A stretch of DNA of 23,405 nt from Syntrophaceae bacterium UBA6109 (GTDB lineage: Bacteria > Desulfobacterota > Syntrophia > Syntrophales > UBA6109). Location: contig DIWJ01000070.1 in the NCBI GenBank assembly GCA_002428445.1, positions 6,730 through 30,134 of the forward strand, in the 5' to 3' direction. The notes under the pieces were generated by a model, which made no database searches, had not been told where the DNA came from, and saw nothing but the letters and a program-made list of their open reading frames with translations. Below are positions 14,983-22,210 of this stretch, piece after piece (positions within the stretch are counted from its first letter, which is position 1; every line of letters starts with the position of its first letter). The position numbers and the translations under genes are program-made.

Positions 14983-16225
14983 GGGCTGCGGCCGCCCGCC
15001 GCTGCCGATCCGGAAAGGCTTTGCCGGCGGGCTGCGGGCGGTATTCCTGCTGGCCATTCTCGTCTTCCTCCTGGGCTGCGACCTTCGCATGAAGCCAGCC
15101 GCTCCGGGAGTGACGACCCCCTCGCCGGACGCCGAAGGGCTTGCGGCGGTATCGCCGGACGATCTCGACGACGCTTCCCTGGAAAAGGCCCTGGCGGCAA
15201 GCCTGCGCTACTACGAATCCCTCCCGCCGTCGACCGATTACCCCCTCGGAAATCGCCGGGTGAATGTTCGGGAACTTCGGGAGTCCCTGCTGTCATTCCG
15301 CGGGATTCTCCATTCCCGGAAGACGTGGCCGGATCGGGAGCGGGAAATCCGCCGCGTTTTCGATTTTGTTCAGTCGGAGGGGGCGGACGGCAGGGGCACG
15401 GTCCTGTTCACCGGCTATTTCGAGCCCGTCCTCCAAGGTTCTCCTTCAAGGACGGAGCGCTTCCGTTATCCCCTCTACGCGGTGCCAACCGACGCCGTCA
15501 CCGTCAATCTCGGCAAGTTCAGCGACCGCTGGCGGGGCGAACGAGTCGTCGGCCGTCTGGGGAAGAGGGAATTGGTGCCCTACTACAGCCGGGATGAGAT
15601 CGACCGGGGAGGCGCATTGGCCGGCCGCGGTCTCGAACTCCTCTGGCTGGACGATCCCGTCGACCTGTTTCTTCTGCATGTGCAGGGATCCGGGATCGTC
15701 CGGATGGAAAACGACCGCGCCGTTCGTGTCCACGGCATTGCCAGCAATGGCCGGCCCTACCGCAGCATCGCCAGGTATCTGGCGGATCGCGGCGAGATTT
15801 CCGCGGGGGAGACCGCCTACCGGAACTTCAAGGCCTATCTGCGCGGACTTTCCCCCGACCAGTGCCGCCAGGTGCTCGCGTACAACGAACGATATATCTT
15901 CTTCCGGCTGGTCGAAGAGGGACCGGTAGGCTCGCTGGGATTTCCGGTAACGGCCGGCCGCTCGATCGCGACCGATCCGCGCGTCTTCCCGGAAGGGGCG
16001 CTGGCGTTTGTCCGACTGCGGAAACCCGCTCTTGACGCGAAAGGGAACATCCGGGAATGGAATCCGGCGACCCGCTACGTCTTCAATCAGGATAAGGGTA
16101 GCGCCATCAAGGGGCCCGGGCGGGTCGATCTTTTCTGCGGCACGGGCGGGGAGGCCGAGATGCTCGCGGGAAGTCTCAAGGAGAGGGGGGAGCTCTTTTT
16201 TCTGCTCAGGAAGCCGGACCGTTGA
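14969..16225 (+). CDS. mltA: MltA-family membrane-bound lytic transglycosylase (lipoprotein)
   Basis: A 418-residue murein hydrolase that cleaves peptidoglycan glycan strands to give 1,6-anhydro ends, probably anchored in the outer membrane. The hydrophobic leader AVFLLAILVFLLGC ends in a lipobox with Cys37. The MltA domain follows (FTGYFEPVLQGS, RFRYPLYAVP, RGLELLWLDDPVDLFLLHVQGSG, VHGIASNGRPYRSI), then the C-terminal 3D domain with TAGRSIATDPRVFPEGALAF and NQDKGSAIKGPGRVDLFCG containing the conserved aspartates. The leader preceding the hydrophobic core is long (about 22 residues), so a start slightly downstream is possible. Start 14969 overlaps the upstream acetyltransferase gene by 14 bp, indicating coupled translation. 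Confidence 0.92.
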   Translation: MTRAEGCGRPPLPIRKGFAGGLRAVFLLAILVFLLGCDLRMKPAAPGVTTPSPDAEGLAAVSPDDLDDASLEKALAASLRYYESLPPSTDYPLGNRRVNVRELRESLLSFRGILHSRKTWPDREREIRRVFDFVQSEGADGRGTVLFTGYFEPVLQGSPSRTERFRYPLYAVPTDAVTVNLGKFSDRWRGERVVGRLGKRELVPYYSRDEIDRGGALAGRGLELLWLDDPVDLFLLHVQGSGIVRMENDRAVRVHGIASNGRPYRSIARYLADRGEISAGETAYRNFKAYLRGLSPDQCRQVLAYNERYIFFRLVEEGPVGSLGFPVTAGRSIATDPRVFPEGALAFVRLRKPALDAKGNIREWNPATRYVFNQDKGSAIKGPGRVDLFCGTGGEAEMLAGSLKERGELFFLLRKPDR

Positions 16226-16327
16226 ACGCCCCGGGGTGGGTTCCCTGAAGAAGTGAAAAGGGTCCGACCGTCTCCGGAGGCAGTAAATACGGCGCTTTTC
16301 GGCATTTCACAGAGATTTTTTCCTTGA

Positions 16328-16356
16328 TTGTTGGGTTTCTTTGTGTTACGCATAAG
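16328..16356 (+). promoter_or_regulatory. Possible promoter upstream of the HU gene
   Basis: TTGTTG (16328-16333), a 17-bp spacer and CATAAG (16351-16356). Each box is only a partial match. The region (16320-16356) is the most AT-rich part of the 357-bp gap after mltA, and the next 130 bp contain consecutive dyads. Confidence 0.35.
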
Positions 16357-16364
16357 CACCTTCT

Positions 16365-16495
16365 GACCGTCGGCAAGGTCCGTAGAACCTGAGAAAGAGA
16401 GCCTCAGGGTCTGGAAAGCCAGACGTGGAGCGGTTTTTACAGAGGGGATCTTCTGGGAAGAAAGAGCGGCACGGGTCTCGCCCCACAGGCGGGAC
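16365..16495 (+). other. Candidate structured leader or small RNA before the HU gene
   Basis: No gene is seen in the 357 bp from 16226 to 16582. Within it four local hairpins follow one another: GACC/GGTC (16365-16380), CCTGAG/CTCAGG (16388-16408), GTCTGG-AAAG-CCAGAC (16409-16424) and GTCTCGCC-CCACA-GGCGGGAC (16475-16495, one G-U pair). No tRNA-like or recognised riboswitch pattern is visible. It could be a structured 5' leader of the HU mRNA or an independent small RNA. Confidence 0.35.
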
Positions 16496-16582
16496 GGGAT
16501 TCGGAACAGGAAAGCAAAAGGCCAGGGACGGAATTGGCCGTTCATTGATTCATAATCGACACGAAAGGGGGACAACAAAGGA

Positions 16583-16855
16583 ATGACGAAGGCAGAATTG
16601 ATTGCGGTGATGGCAGGGGACGCGGGAGTTACGAAAGCGGCGGCGGCGAAGGCGTTGGAATCTTTCGCGATGGCGGTGGCCAAAGAACTGAAGAAGAGCG
16701 GAAAGCTCGGCCTGGTCGGTTTCGGGACTTTCTCGGTTTCGAAACGCAAGGCTCGCGAAGGCCGCAATCCCCAGACGGGGAAGGCGATCAAGATTCCCGC
16801 CAAGAAGGTCGTGAAGTTCAAGGCTGGGAAGGCACTCGCCGACAAGGTGAAGTAA
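16583..16855 (+). CDS. hup: HU-family DNA-binding protein
   Basis: A 90-residue nucleoid protein of the HU/IHF family. MTKAELIAVMAGDAGVTKAAAAKALESF is the dimerisation helix pair; LVGFGTFSVSKRKAREGRNPQTGKAIKIPAKKVVKFKAG is the signature plus the DNA-bending beta arm, with the GRNPQTG tip that inserts in the minor groove. The lack of a distinctive IHF extension and the alanine-rich helix fit HU rather than IHF. It bends and compacts DNA as a homo- or heterodimer. It is a single-gene unit: AAAGGGGGACAACAAAGGA upstream supplies the ribosome-binding site, and a strong terminator follows. A second HU/IHF-type gene lies at 20275. Confidence 0.95.
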   Translation: MTKAELIAVMAGDAGVTKAAAAKALESFAMAVAKELKKSGKLGLVGFGTFSVSKRKAREGRNPQTGKAIKIPAKKVVKFKAGKALADKVK

Positions 16856-16874
16856 CAAGAACCGAACGTTGTTG

Positions 16875-16915
16875 AAAAAAGGCCTCCGGGACCTTCACGG
16901 TCCGGGGGCCTTTTT
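16875..16915 (+). terminator. Intrinsic terminator after the HU gene
   Basis: AAAAAGGCC and CCGGGACC (from 16876) pair with GGTCCGG and GGCCTTTTT (to 16915) around a short TTCAC loop, with one unpaired position. The T-run follows directly. A and T tracts on both sides would let it work on either strand. Confidence 0.9.
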
Positions 16916-16928
16916 CGTCGCCGGCAGT

Positions 16929-16957
16929 TTGACAGGGGGACCCCTTTCTGTTATAGA
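16929..16957 (+). promoter_or_regulatory. Sigma-70 promoter of the trpS-scpA-scpB-rluB operon
   Basis: TTGACA (16929-16934), a 17-bp spacer and TATAGA (16952-16957), the clearest promoter match in the window. The start of transcription should fall near 16964, leaving a ~70-nt leader. Confidence 0.75.
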
Positions 16958-16984
16958 TCCCGCGACTTTCCGAATTCAAGACAC

Positions 16985-17017
16985 CCGCGCCCGCATCTGT
17001 CAGCGCGGAATATTTTT
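16985..17017 (+). terminator. Possible attenuator hairpin in the trpS leader
   Basis: CCGCGC (16985-16990) pairs with GCGCGG (17003-17008) around a 12-nt loop, followed by AATATTTTT. The interrupted U-tract makes termination uncertain. No T-box elements were recognised in this short leader. Confidence 0.3.
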
Positions 17018-17034
17018 CAGGCGGTGGAAAAGAG

Positions 17035-18024
17035 TTGGCGACGCGACGAATCCTCAGCGGAATGAGACCGACGGGAAAGCTGCATCTGGGAAATCTGCAT
17101 GGCGCTCTTGCCAATTGGATCAACCTGCAGAACCACGGCGGCTACGAGTGTTTCTATTTCGTTGCCGACTGGCACGCTCTGACGAGCGACTACGCGAACA
17201 CCGCCGAGATTCAGCAGAACACTTTTGACATGGTCGTCGACTGGCTGAGCGCCGGCCTCGATCCGCACAGGAGCACCCTCTTTGTCCAGTCCAGCATCAA
17301 GGAGCACGCGGAATTGTTCCTTCTCCTGTCCATGATCACTCCGCTCGCCTGGCTGGAGCGGAACCCCACCTACAAGGAAATGAAAGAGGAACTCGTCAGC
17401 AGGGACCTGTCCACCTTCGGTTTTCTCGGGTATCCGGTTCTTCAGGCTGCCGATATCATCATGTACAAGGCCAACGGGGTCCCCGTCGGCGTCGACCAGC
17501 TGCCGCACGTCGAGTTGACGCGGGAAATCGCCCGCCGGTTCAATTTCCTTTACCGGGAGATCTTTCCCGTCCCCGACCCGCTGCTGACGGAAGTTCCGAA
17601 ACTGCTCGGGATCGACGGGAGGAAAATGAGCAAGTCCTACGACAACGCCATCTTCATCGGCGATCGAGGCGAGGTCCTGGCCAAGAAGGTCGGCTGCATG
17701 TTTACGGACCCGCAGCGGATCCGCCGGACGGATCCCGGCCGGCCGGAGATCTGCAACGTGTTCACCTTTCACGGGCTGTACGCTTCGGCGGAAAAGGTTC
17801 AGGAGATCGACCGGGACTGCCGGGGCGCCGCCATCGGCTGCACCGACTGCAAACGCCGCCTGTACGAGGAGCTGGAGGAGGCATCGCGGGGAATTCACGA
17901 GCGCCAGGATTTCTACCGCGCGCATCCGGAGGACGTCCGGGCGGTGATCGAGGACGGAAACGGACGTGCGGCCGCGATCGCCGGAGATACCATGAAAGAG
18001 GTGCGGGAAGCCGTGCGCATATGA
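17035..18024 (+). CDS. trpS: Tryptophanyl-tRNA synthetase
   Basis: A 329-residue class I synthetase charging tRNA-Trp. The HIGH-type signature is PTGKLHLGNLHGA (HLGN at 17-20) and the KMSKS loop is intact at 197-201. The Trp-specific segments VADWHALTSDY, GFLGYPVLQAADIIMYKA and VPVGVDQLPHVELTREIARRFN are present. Family length is normal. The start must be TTG 17035: it gives MATRRILSGMRPTG, matching the family, and no in-frame ATG or GTG is near upstream; GTGGAAAAGAG lies just before it. A rare start codon would lower yield. Its stop overlaps the scpA start (ATGA), so trpS heads a coupled operon with chromosome-segregation genes. Confidence 0.97.
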   Translation: MATRRILSGMRPTGKLHLGNLHGALANWINLQNHGGYECFYFVADWHALTSDYANTAEIQQNTFDMVVDWLSAGLDPHRSTLFVQSSIKEHAELFLLLSMITPLAWLERNPTYKEMKEELVSRDLSTFGFLGYPVLQAADIIMYKANGVPVGVDQLPHVELTREIARRFNFLYREIFPVPDPLLTEVPKLLGIDGRKMSKSYDNAIFIGDRGEVLAKKVGCMFTDPQRIRRTDPGRPEICNVFTFHGLYASAEKVQEIDRDCRGAAIGCTDCKRRLYEELEEASRGIHERQDFYRAHPEDVRAVIEDGNGRAAAIAGDTMKEVREAVRI

Positions 18025-18773
18025 CCGACGGGTACGAAATCAAACTCGACGTCTTTCAGGGGCCCCTGGATCTCCTCCTGTATCTCATCCGGAAGAACGA
18101 AATCGACATCTACAACATCCCCATCGCCCTCGTCACCGAACAGTACCTGCAGCACGTGGCGATGATGCGATCCCTGAACCTGGACCTTGCCGGCGAATAT
18201 CTTCTTCTGGCGGCGACGCTGATTCACATCAAGTCCAAGACGCTGCTGCCGCCGGAAGAGCAGGAAGGGGAGGAACCGGAAGAAGAGGACCCGCGGGCCG
18301 ACCTCGTCCGCCAGCTTCTGGAATACCAATCCTTCAAGGAGGCGGCGATGCAGCTCAGCGGCCGGGACATCCTGGAGCGGGACGTCTTCAAGGGGGCGCA
18401 TGTCGCCGAACCGCTCGAAGCCGCCGGAGGCGAGGAGATCGTCGAGGTCGATATCTTCGCGCTCGTCGAGGCCTTCCGGAATATCGTTTCCACAATGGGC
18501 CGGCCGGATCTCATGGAGATCGACGTGGAAAAGATCTCGCTCGCGGACCGCATCAACGAAATCATGGACCGCTTGACGCAGGCCGGAAATCTCGCCTTTT
18601 CGGAACTTTTTGAACAGGGCGCCGATCGGCGCCGCATCCTTTATACCTTTCTGGCGATCCTCGAACTGATGAAACTGAGAGTGATCCGGGCTTTTCAGTC
18701 TCGCTCGTTCGGGGTGATCCGGATCTTCCTTGCTGTGGAGTCGACGGATGGAACAGATCAAACCGATTCTTGA
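18021..18773 (+). CDS. scpA: Segregation and condensation protein A
   Basis: A 250-residue kleisin that bridges SMC heads and binds ScpB in the SMC-ScpAB condensin. The N-terminal signature YEIKLDVFQGPLDLLLYLIRKNEIDIYNIPI is typical, followed by AGEYLLLAATLIHIKSKTLLP and an acidic linker (EEQEGEEPEEEDP, ~82-94). The C-terminal winged-helix region has FLAILELMKLRVIRAFQSRSFGVIRI, which contacts the SMC head. A short tail (VESTDGTDQTDS) extends past it. Its ATG overlaps the trpS stop by 4 bp, and its 3' end overlaps the scpB start by 26 bp. Confidence 0.96.
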   Translation: MTDGYEIKLDVFQGPLDLLLYLIRKNEIDIYNIPIALVTEQYLQHVAMMRSLNLDLAGEYLLLAATLIHIKSKTLLPPEEQEGEEPEEEDPRADLVRQLLEYQSFKEAAMQLSGRDILERDVFKGAHVAEPLEAAGGEEIVEVDIFALVEAFRNIVSTMGRPDLMEIDVEKISLADRINEIMDRLTQAGNLAFSELFEQGADRRRILYTFLAILELMKLRVIRAFQSRSFGVIRIFLAVESTDGTDQTDS

Positions 18774-19413
18774 GGCCCTCCTGCTGGCGTCAGAAGCACC
18801 GCTTTCCGTGGAGAAGATCCGCGATCTCCTGCCGGAGGTCGAACGGGACGAAATCACCCGGCAGCTGGCGGAACTCGTGTCGGAATACGAAGTGAGGCAA
18901 GGGGGATTCCAGCTGTGCGCGGTGGCGGGAGGCTACCAGTTCCGGACGCGGCCGGACTTCAGCCCGTGGATCAAGAAGCTCAAGGGAGCCAGGGCGCAGG
19001 TCCTGAGCCCCGCGGCCATGGAGACCCTTGCCGTCGTCGCCTACCGGCAGCCGGTGATGAAGTCCGAAGTCGATAAAATCCGCGGCGTCGATTCGTCCGC
19101 CTCCGTCAAGGGCCTTCTCGACAAGAAGATCATCCGCATGGTCGGGAGGAAGGACGTGCCGGGAAAACCGATGCTCTACGGGACGACGAAGAAGTTCCTG
19201 GAGATGTTCAATCTCAACGACCTCTCGGAATTGCCGACGCTCCGGGAATTGAAAGAGCTCGAGGGCGGTTCGGAATTGCAGGCACGCCTGGAGTTGGAGG
19301 AGCTCGAGGGCGGTTCAGAATCGCCGGCGCCCCGGGATTTGAAGGAAAGCGAGGGCGGTGAGGCACTGCCGGAATCCCAGGATTTGAAGGAACGCGAAGG
19401 CGGTGATGCGTGA
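18748..19413 (+). CDS. scpB: Segregation and condensation protein B with a repeat tail
   Basis: A 221-residue ScpB, the dimeric winged-helix partner of ScpA in the SMC condensin. The core (about 1-160) is canonical: IKPILEALLLASEAPLSVEKI, GGFQLCAVAGGYQFRTRPDF, LSPAAMETLAVVAYRQPVMKSEVDKIRGVDSS and KPMLYGTTKKFLEMFNLNDLSELP. From residue 165 it carries a 57-residue acidic tail of four imperfect 15-residue repeats ending GG. ATG 18748 is preferred over the frame opening at 18730 because GGAG lies 8 nt upstream and the protein then starts MEQIKPILEAL as usual. The start lies inside scpA, and the stop overlaps the rluB GTG. Confidence 0.95.
   Translation: MEQIKPILEALLLASEAPLSVEKIRDLLPEVERDEITRQLAELVSEYEVRQGGFQLCAVAGGYQFRTRPDFSPWIKKLKGARAQVLSPAAMETLAVVAYRQPVMKSEVDKIRGVDSSASVKGLLDKKIIRMVGRKDVPGKPMLYGTTKKFLEMFNLNDLSELPTLRELKELEGGSELQARLELEELEGGSESPAPRDLKESEGGEALPESQDLKEREGGDA
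19240..19410 (+). repeat. 45-bp in-frame tandem repeats in the 3' end of scpB
   Basis: Four consecutive units: 19240-19284, 19285-19329, 19330-19374 and a shortened 19375-19410. Each encodes a variant of xxxLKExEGGSExxx. Units 1 and 2 share the run GAGCTCGAGGGCGGTTC; units 3 and 4 have drifted. The last unit also supplies the ribosome-binding region of rluB. Confidence 0.85.
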
Positions 19414-20129
19414 AGGAACGTCTGCAGAAGATTCTCTCTCAGGCCGGGGTCGCCTCCCGGCGGGCCGCGGAACAGTTGATGGTTGCGGGCAGGGTGCGGG
19501 TGAACGGGATCGTCGTCAAAGAGCTGGGCTCGAAAGCGGATGCGCAGTCGGACGAGATCCGGGTCGACGGCAGGCTGATCCGCGCCGAATCCGAAAAGGT
19601 TTACCTGATGCTGCACAAGCCGCCGGGATACGTAACAACCCTGCATGATCCCGAGGGCAGGCCGACGGTTGCGGACCTCGTTGTCGGGGTGGGCGAGCGC
19701 GTATACCCTGTGGGCCGGCTGGATTACGACTCGGAGGGGCTGCTGATTCTGACGAACGACGGCGATTTTTCACAGAAGGTTCAGCATCCGCGCTATCAGA
19801 TCCCCAAGACCTATCGTGTCAAGGTGAGAGGAACCATGACCGCGCCGGAGCTTCGCTCCCTCGAGCGGGGGCTCGACGTGGACGGCGAATTGTTTCGGCC
19901 GGCGCAGGTGCGGGAGGAGAAGGAAAATCGCGGCAGCACCTGGTTCCTTCTTTCGATTGCGGAAGGGAGAAACCGCATTATCCGCCGGGCTTTCCAGGCG
20001 TTGGGACACCCGGTCGCAAGGTTGATCCGCCTGAAAATCGGCGAAGTAGCCCTGGGTTCGCTCTCTTCCGGCGAATATCGCCACCTCACGAAGCGCGAGG
20101 TCGAAAGCCTCCGCTCGGCCGCCCGATGA
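19410..20129 (+). CDS. rluB: 23S rRNA pseudouridine synthase, RluB/RsuA family
   Basis: A 239-residue pseudouridine synthase. The N-terminal S4 RNA-binding domain (about 2-60, starting ERLQKILSQAGVASRRAAEQL) precedes the catalytic domain, which carries the linker VYLMLHKPPGYVTT, the catalytic motif GRLDYDSEGLLILTNDG with Asp105, KTYRVKV and GRNRIIRRAFQALGHPVARLIRLKIG. The overall pattern and the scpAB context fit RluB, which modifies the peptidyl-transferase region of 23S rRNA, better than RsuA. The GTG start at 19410 overlaps the scpB stop (GTGA). It is the last gene of the operon; no clear terminator was seen before the next promoter at 20154. Confidence 0.92.
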   Translation: MKERLQKILSQAGVASRRAAEQLMVAGRVRVNGIVVKELGSKADAQSDEIRVDGRLIRAESEKVYLMLHKPPGYVTTLHDPEGRPTVADLVVGVGERVYPVGRLDYDSEGLLILTNDGDFSQKVQHPRYQIPKTYRVKVRGTMTAPELRSLERGLDVDGELFRPAQVREEKENRGSTWFLLSIAEGRNRIIRRAFQALGHPVARLIRLKIGEVALGSLSSGEYRHLTKREVESLRSAAR

Positions 20130-20153
20130 TGGCGATTTTGCAAAAAAATTGTC

Positions 20154-20181
20154 TTGACATTCATTTAAAAATACATAATAG
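20154..20181 (+). promoter_or_regulatory. Promoter upstream of the IHF/HU-type gene
   Basis: A perfect TTGACA (20154-20159) is followed by an AT-rich stretch with CATAAT (20174-20179, 14-bp spacing) and TAATAG (20176-20181, 16-bp spacing). The exact -10 is ambiguous, but this is the only AT-rich block in the region, so it is very likely a promoter. Confidence 0.6.
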
Positions 20182-20274
20182 TCGCCCCCAGTTGTTTTTG
20201 ATTCATATGTTATTGATATCTCTGTTTTTATCTCAGAAATGGCAAGCTGAGAAGGTGCAGTTAAGGAGGCCCGT

Positions 20275-20556
20275 ATGAACAAGTCGGAACTCATCGAAGA
20301 GCTGAGCAGAAAAGAGAACCTGACCGAAAAAAAGGCGATCGATATCGTGAATTTGATTTTCAAGGGATTCACGGATGCACTCAATAAGAGCGGTCGCATT
20401 GAAATTCGGGGATTCGGGAGCTTTGTGGTGAGGGATTACGGCGCCTACACGGGCAGGAACCCCAAGACGGGAAAGAACATCAAGGTCTCTCCGAAGAAAC
20501 TGCCTTTTTTCAAGGTGGGCAAGGAACTCAAGGAGAAGGTCGATCGCAGGAAGTGA
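20275..20556 (+). CDS. ihfB: HU/IHF-family DNA-bending protein, IHF-beta-like
   Basis: A 93-residue member of the HU/IHF family. MNKSELIEELSRKENLTEKKAIDIVNLIFKGF is the helical dimer core; RIEIRGFGSFVVRDYGAYTGRNPKTGKNIKV is the strand, arm and proline tip, and the ending PFFKVGKELKEKVD matches IHF beta more than HU. It would bend DNA at promoters, origins or recombination sites. TAAGGAGG precedes the ATG at a good distance. It is a single-gene unit with its own promoter and terminator. The IHF-beta label is a likeness judged by eye; a second HU (16583) would leave the partner subunit outside this window. Confidence 0.85.
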   Translation: MNKSELIEELSRKENLTEKKAIDIVNLIFKGFTDALNKSGRIEIRGFGSFVVRDYGAYTGRNPKTGKNIKVSPKKLPFFKVGKELKEKVDRRK

Positions 20557-20605
20557 CACCCGGGGAATGAGGGGCGCTCACTGCAGGCAAAGCAAGAATG
20601 TCAGG

Positions 20606-20638
20606 AAAGGGGGATCGGAACAGCGATCCCCTTTTTTT
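20606..20638. terminator. Intrinsic terminator between the IHF-type gene and radC
   Basis: GGGGATCG (20610-20617) pairs with CGATCCCC (20624-20631) around a 6-nt loop, flanked by AAA and a run of seven T (20632-20638). It terminates the plus-strand gene; the T-tract is on the plus strand only, so action on the converging radC transcript would be weaker. Confidence 0.85.
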
Positions 20639-20659
20639 GTCCGTTGATCTCCGCAGCCC

Positions 20660-21349
20660 TCATCGCATCATCCCCTCCTCGCGGAAGCTGAAGACCTTCT
20701 CCTCGCCCACGATCAGGTGGTCGTGGATCAGGATATCGAGTACCCGGGCCGCTTCCTCGATGGTCCGGGTCAGGCGGATATCCGCCTCCGAAGGGACCAC
20801 GTGGCCGGAGGGGTGATTGTGAACGAGGATCAGCGCCGAGGCCTTGCGTTTCAGGGCGTGCTCGATCACCTTGCGCGGATAGACGACGGCTTGATTCACA
20901 ACGCCCTTCTCGAGGATATCGACATCCATCATGCGGTTGCGCGTGTCGAGGTAAATAATCCGGAACTGCTCCTCCTTGAGCCCGCCCATGGTGCAGCGGC
21001 AATAGTCGAGCAGTTCCTGCGTACAGGAAATCTGAATCCTGTCCATGGCCTTTTCCTTGAGGTACAGATCGCCCAGATCCTTGACGAGCTTGATCAACGC
21101 GACCGCGTGCTCTCCCAAACCCGGTACCGAAAGGAGCTCGGCCGCATCCGACGCAACGACGCCGCGGAGTGAACCGAAGCGGCGGAGCAGTTCTTTGGCT
21201 AGGGGTTTCACATCCCGCCGGGGAAGGGCGAAGGTCAGGAGCAGTTCGACGGCCTCGTAAGGATGAAAGGCCGCGATGCTGGAGGAAAGATATTTTTCCT
21301 TCAGGCGGCGGCGGTGGCCGCTGCAATCCGATGCCTTCGGTCGGGTCAC
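20660..21349 (-). CDS. radC: RadC-family JAB domain protein
   Basis: A 229-residue RadC. The N-terminal helix-hairpin-helix-like half has GHRRRLKEKYL, PYEAVELLLTFALPRRDVKPLAKELLRRFGSL and LLSVPGLGEHAVALIKLV. The JAMM metal motif is complete: His177-Asn-His179-Pro-Ser, then Asp190, in ILVHNHPSGHVVPSEAD. Full family length. The name is historical; a DNA repair role is not established, and the domain resembles a metallo-isopeptidase. The start is GTG 21349, with GGAG about 10 nt upstream. It lies 108 bp downstream of sodB on the same strand; the two may share a transcript, but a GC-rich hairpin stands between them. Confidence 0.93.
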   Translation of the reverse strand: MTRPKASDCSGHRRRLKEKYLSSSIAAFHPYEAVELLLTFALPRRDVKPLAKELLRRFGSLRGVVASDAAELLSVPGLGEHAVALIKLVKDLGDLYLKEKAMDRIQISCTQELLDYCRCTMGGLKEEQFRIIYLDTRNRMMDVDILEKGVVNQAVVYPRKVIEHALKRKASALILVHNHPSGHVVPSEADIRLTRTIEEAARVLDILIHDHLIVGEEKVFSFREEGMMR

Positions 21350-21391
21350 GGGCGATCGCTCCGGTTAGCGGTGGCGTTTTTCAGGCAAACG

Positions 21392-21418
21392 GGGAGGGCG
21401 GAAGAACGCCGCCCTCCC
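21392..21418 (-). terminator. GC-rich hairpin between sodB and radC
   Basis: GGGAGGGCGG (21392-21401) and CCGCCCTCCC (21409-21418) form a perfect 10-bp stem with a 7-nt loop. It lacks a U-tract on the minus strand, so it may be a weak terminator or an RNA-stabilising 3' structure for sodB. Confidence 0.4.
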
Positions 21419-21457
21419 TCTCCGATGCACTGACGGGCGCTGCGGCCGCCGGAGGAA

Positions 21458-22045
21458 CTAGAGGCGGCTGTTGACGAAATCCCAGTTGATGAGCTTGTCG
21501 ATGACGGCCGCCAGGTAGTCCGGACGCCGGTTCTGGTAATCGAGATAATAGGCGTGCTCCCAGACGTCAATCGTCAGAAGCGCCTTCTGGCCGTGCGCGA
21601 GCGGTGTATCGGCATTGGGGGTCTTCACGATCCTGAGACGGCTGCCGTCGAGGATCAGCCAGGCCCATCCGCTTCCGAACTGAGTGATCCCGGCGTTCTT
21701 GAGTTCTTCGGCGAATTTCTCGTATCCGCCCCAGGTTTCCTGGATCTTTCCGGCAATGGCGCCGGCAGGTGTTCCGCCGGTCTTTGGTTTCAGGCAGTTC
21801 CAGTAAAAGGTGTGATTCCAGACCTGGGCGGCGTTGTTGAAGACGCCCGCCTTCGCCGCATCTCCGGCGGTCTTCCGGACGATCGTTTCCAGATCCGCGT
21901 CAGCGAGGTCGGTCCCTGCAACAAGCTTGTTGAGGTTGTCCACGTAGGCCTTGTGGTGCTTGCCGTAATGGAATTCGATCGTATTCGCGCTGATGACGGG
22001 GGCCAGCGCATCCTTCGCGAAGGGCAGTTCCGGTAGCATAATCAT
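21458..22045 (-). CDS. sodB: Superoxide dismutase, iron-type
   Basis: A 195-residue Fe/Mn-family superoxide dismutase. Metal ligands are His26 (EFHYGKHHKAYVDNLN), His78 (VWNHTFYWNC), Asp160 and His164 (DVWEHAYYLDYQNRRPDYL). Gln74 in NNAAQVWNHTFYW is the hallmark of iron-type enzymes, where the manganese type places Gly. No signal peptide, so cytoplasmic. ATG 22045 is chosen because AGGAGG lies 7 nt upstream and the protein starts MIMLPELPFAKDAL; the frame is open to 22267, running into the IS element. Its upstream region is only about 85 bp before the IS256-type element begins, so its native promoter may have been displaced. Confidence 0.95.
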   Translation of the reverse strand: MIMLPELPFAKDALAPVISANTIEFHYGKHHKAYVDNLNKLVAGTDLADADLETIVRKTAGDAAKAGVFNNAAQVWNHTFYWNCLKPKTGGTPAGAIAGKIQETWGGYEKFAEELKNAGITQFGSGWAWLILDGSRLRIVKTPNADTPLAHGQKALLTIDVWEHAYYLDYQNRRPDYLAAVIDKLINWDFVNSRL

Positions 22046-22163
22046 AGGGCAACCTCCTGTTCCCAATCTGTATTTTGGCGGCAGCATATCAGTTTCGTCG
22101 GTGCGGCGCAAGGCTTCGCCCGTCATGGGTGATGTATCAGATCTTGTGTCAGGGATAGAAGAA

Positions 22164-22210
22164 GGGGTATCTCCCGGTTTGCGAAGACCGATAAAGAAAG
22201 GAGATACCCC
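22164..22210 (+). promoter_or_regulatory. Inverted repeat sequestering the transposase ribosome-binding site
   Basis: GGGGTATCTCC (22164-22174) is perfectly complementary to GGAGATACCCC (22200-22210), which contains the AGGAG ribosome-binding core and ends at the base before the ATG (22211). The 25-nt loop has a further small CGGT/ACCG hairpin. A transcript entering from outside would fold and hide the start region. Confidence 0.65.

Noticed and set aside
16226..16582. tRNA or a known RNA gene in the gap before the HU gene.
   Set aside because: No cloverleaf, T-loop consensus or other family signature could be found; it is listed only as a structured candidate.
16964..17034. T-box riboswitch upstream of trpS.
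   Set aside because: The leader is far too short and lacks the T-box core and a specifier stem; only a modest hairpin is present.
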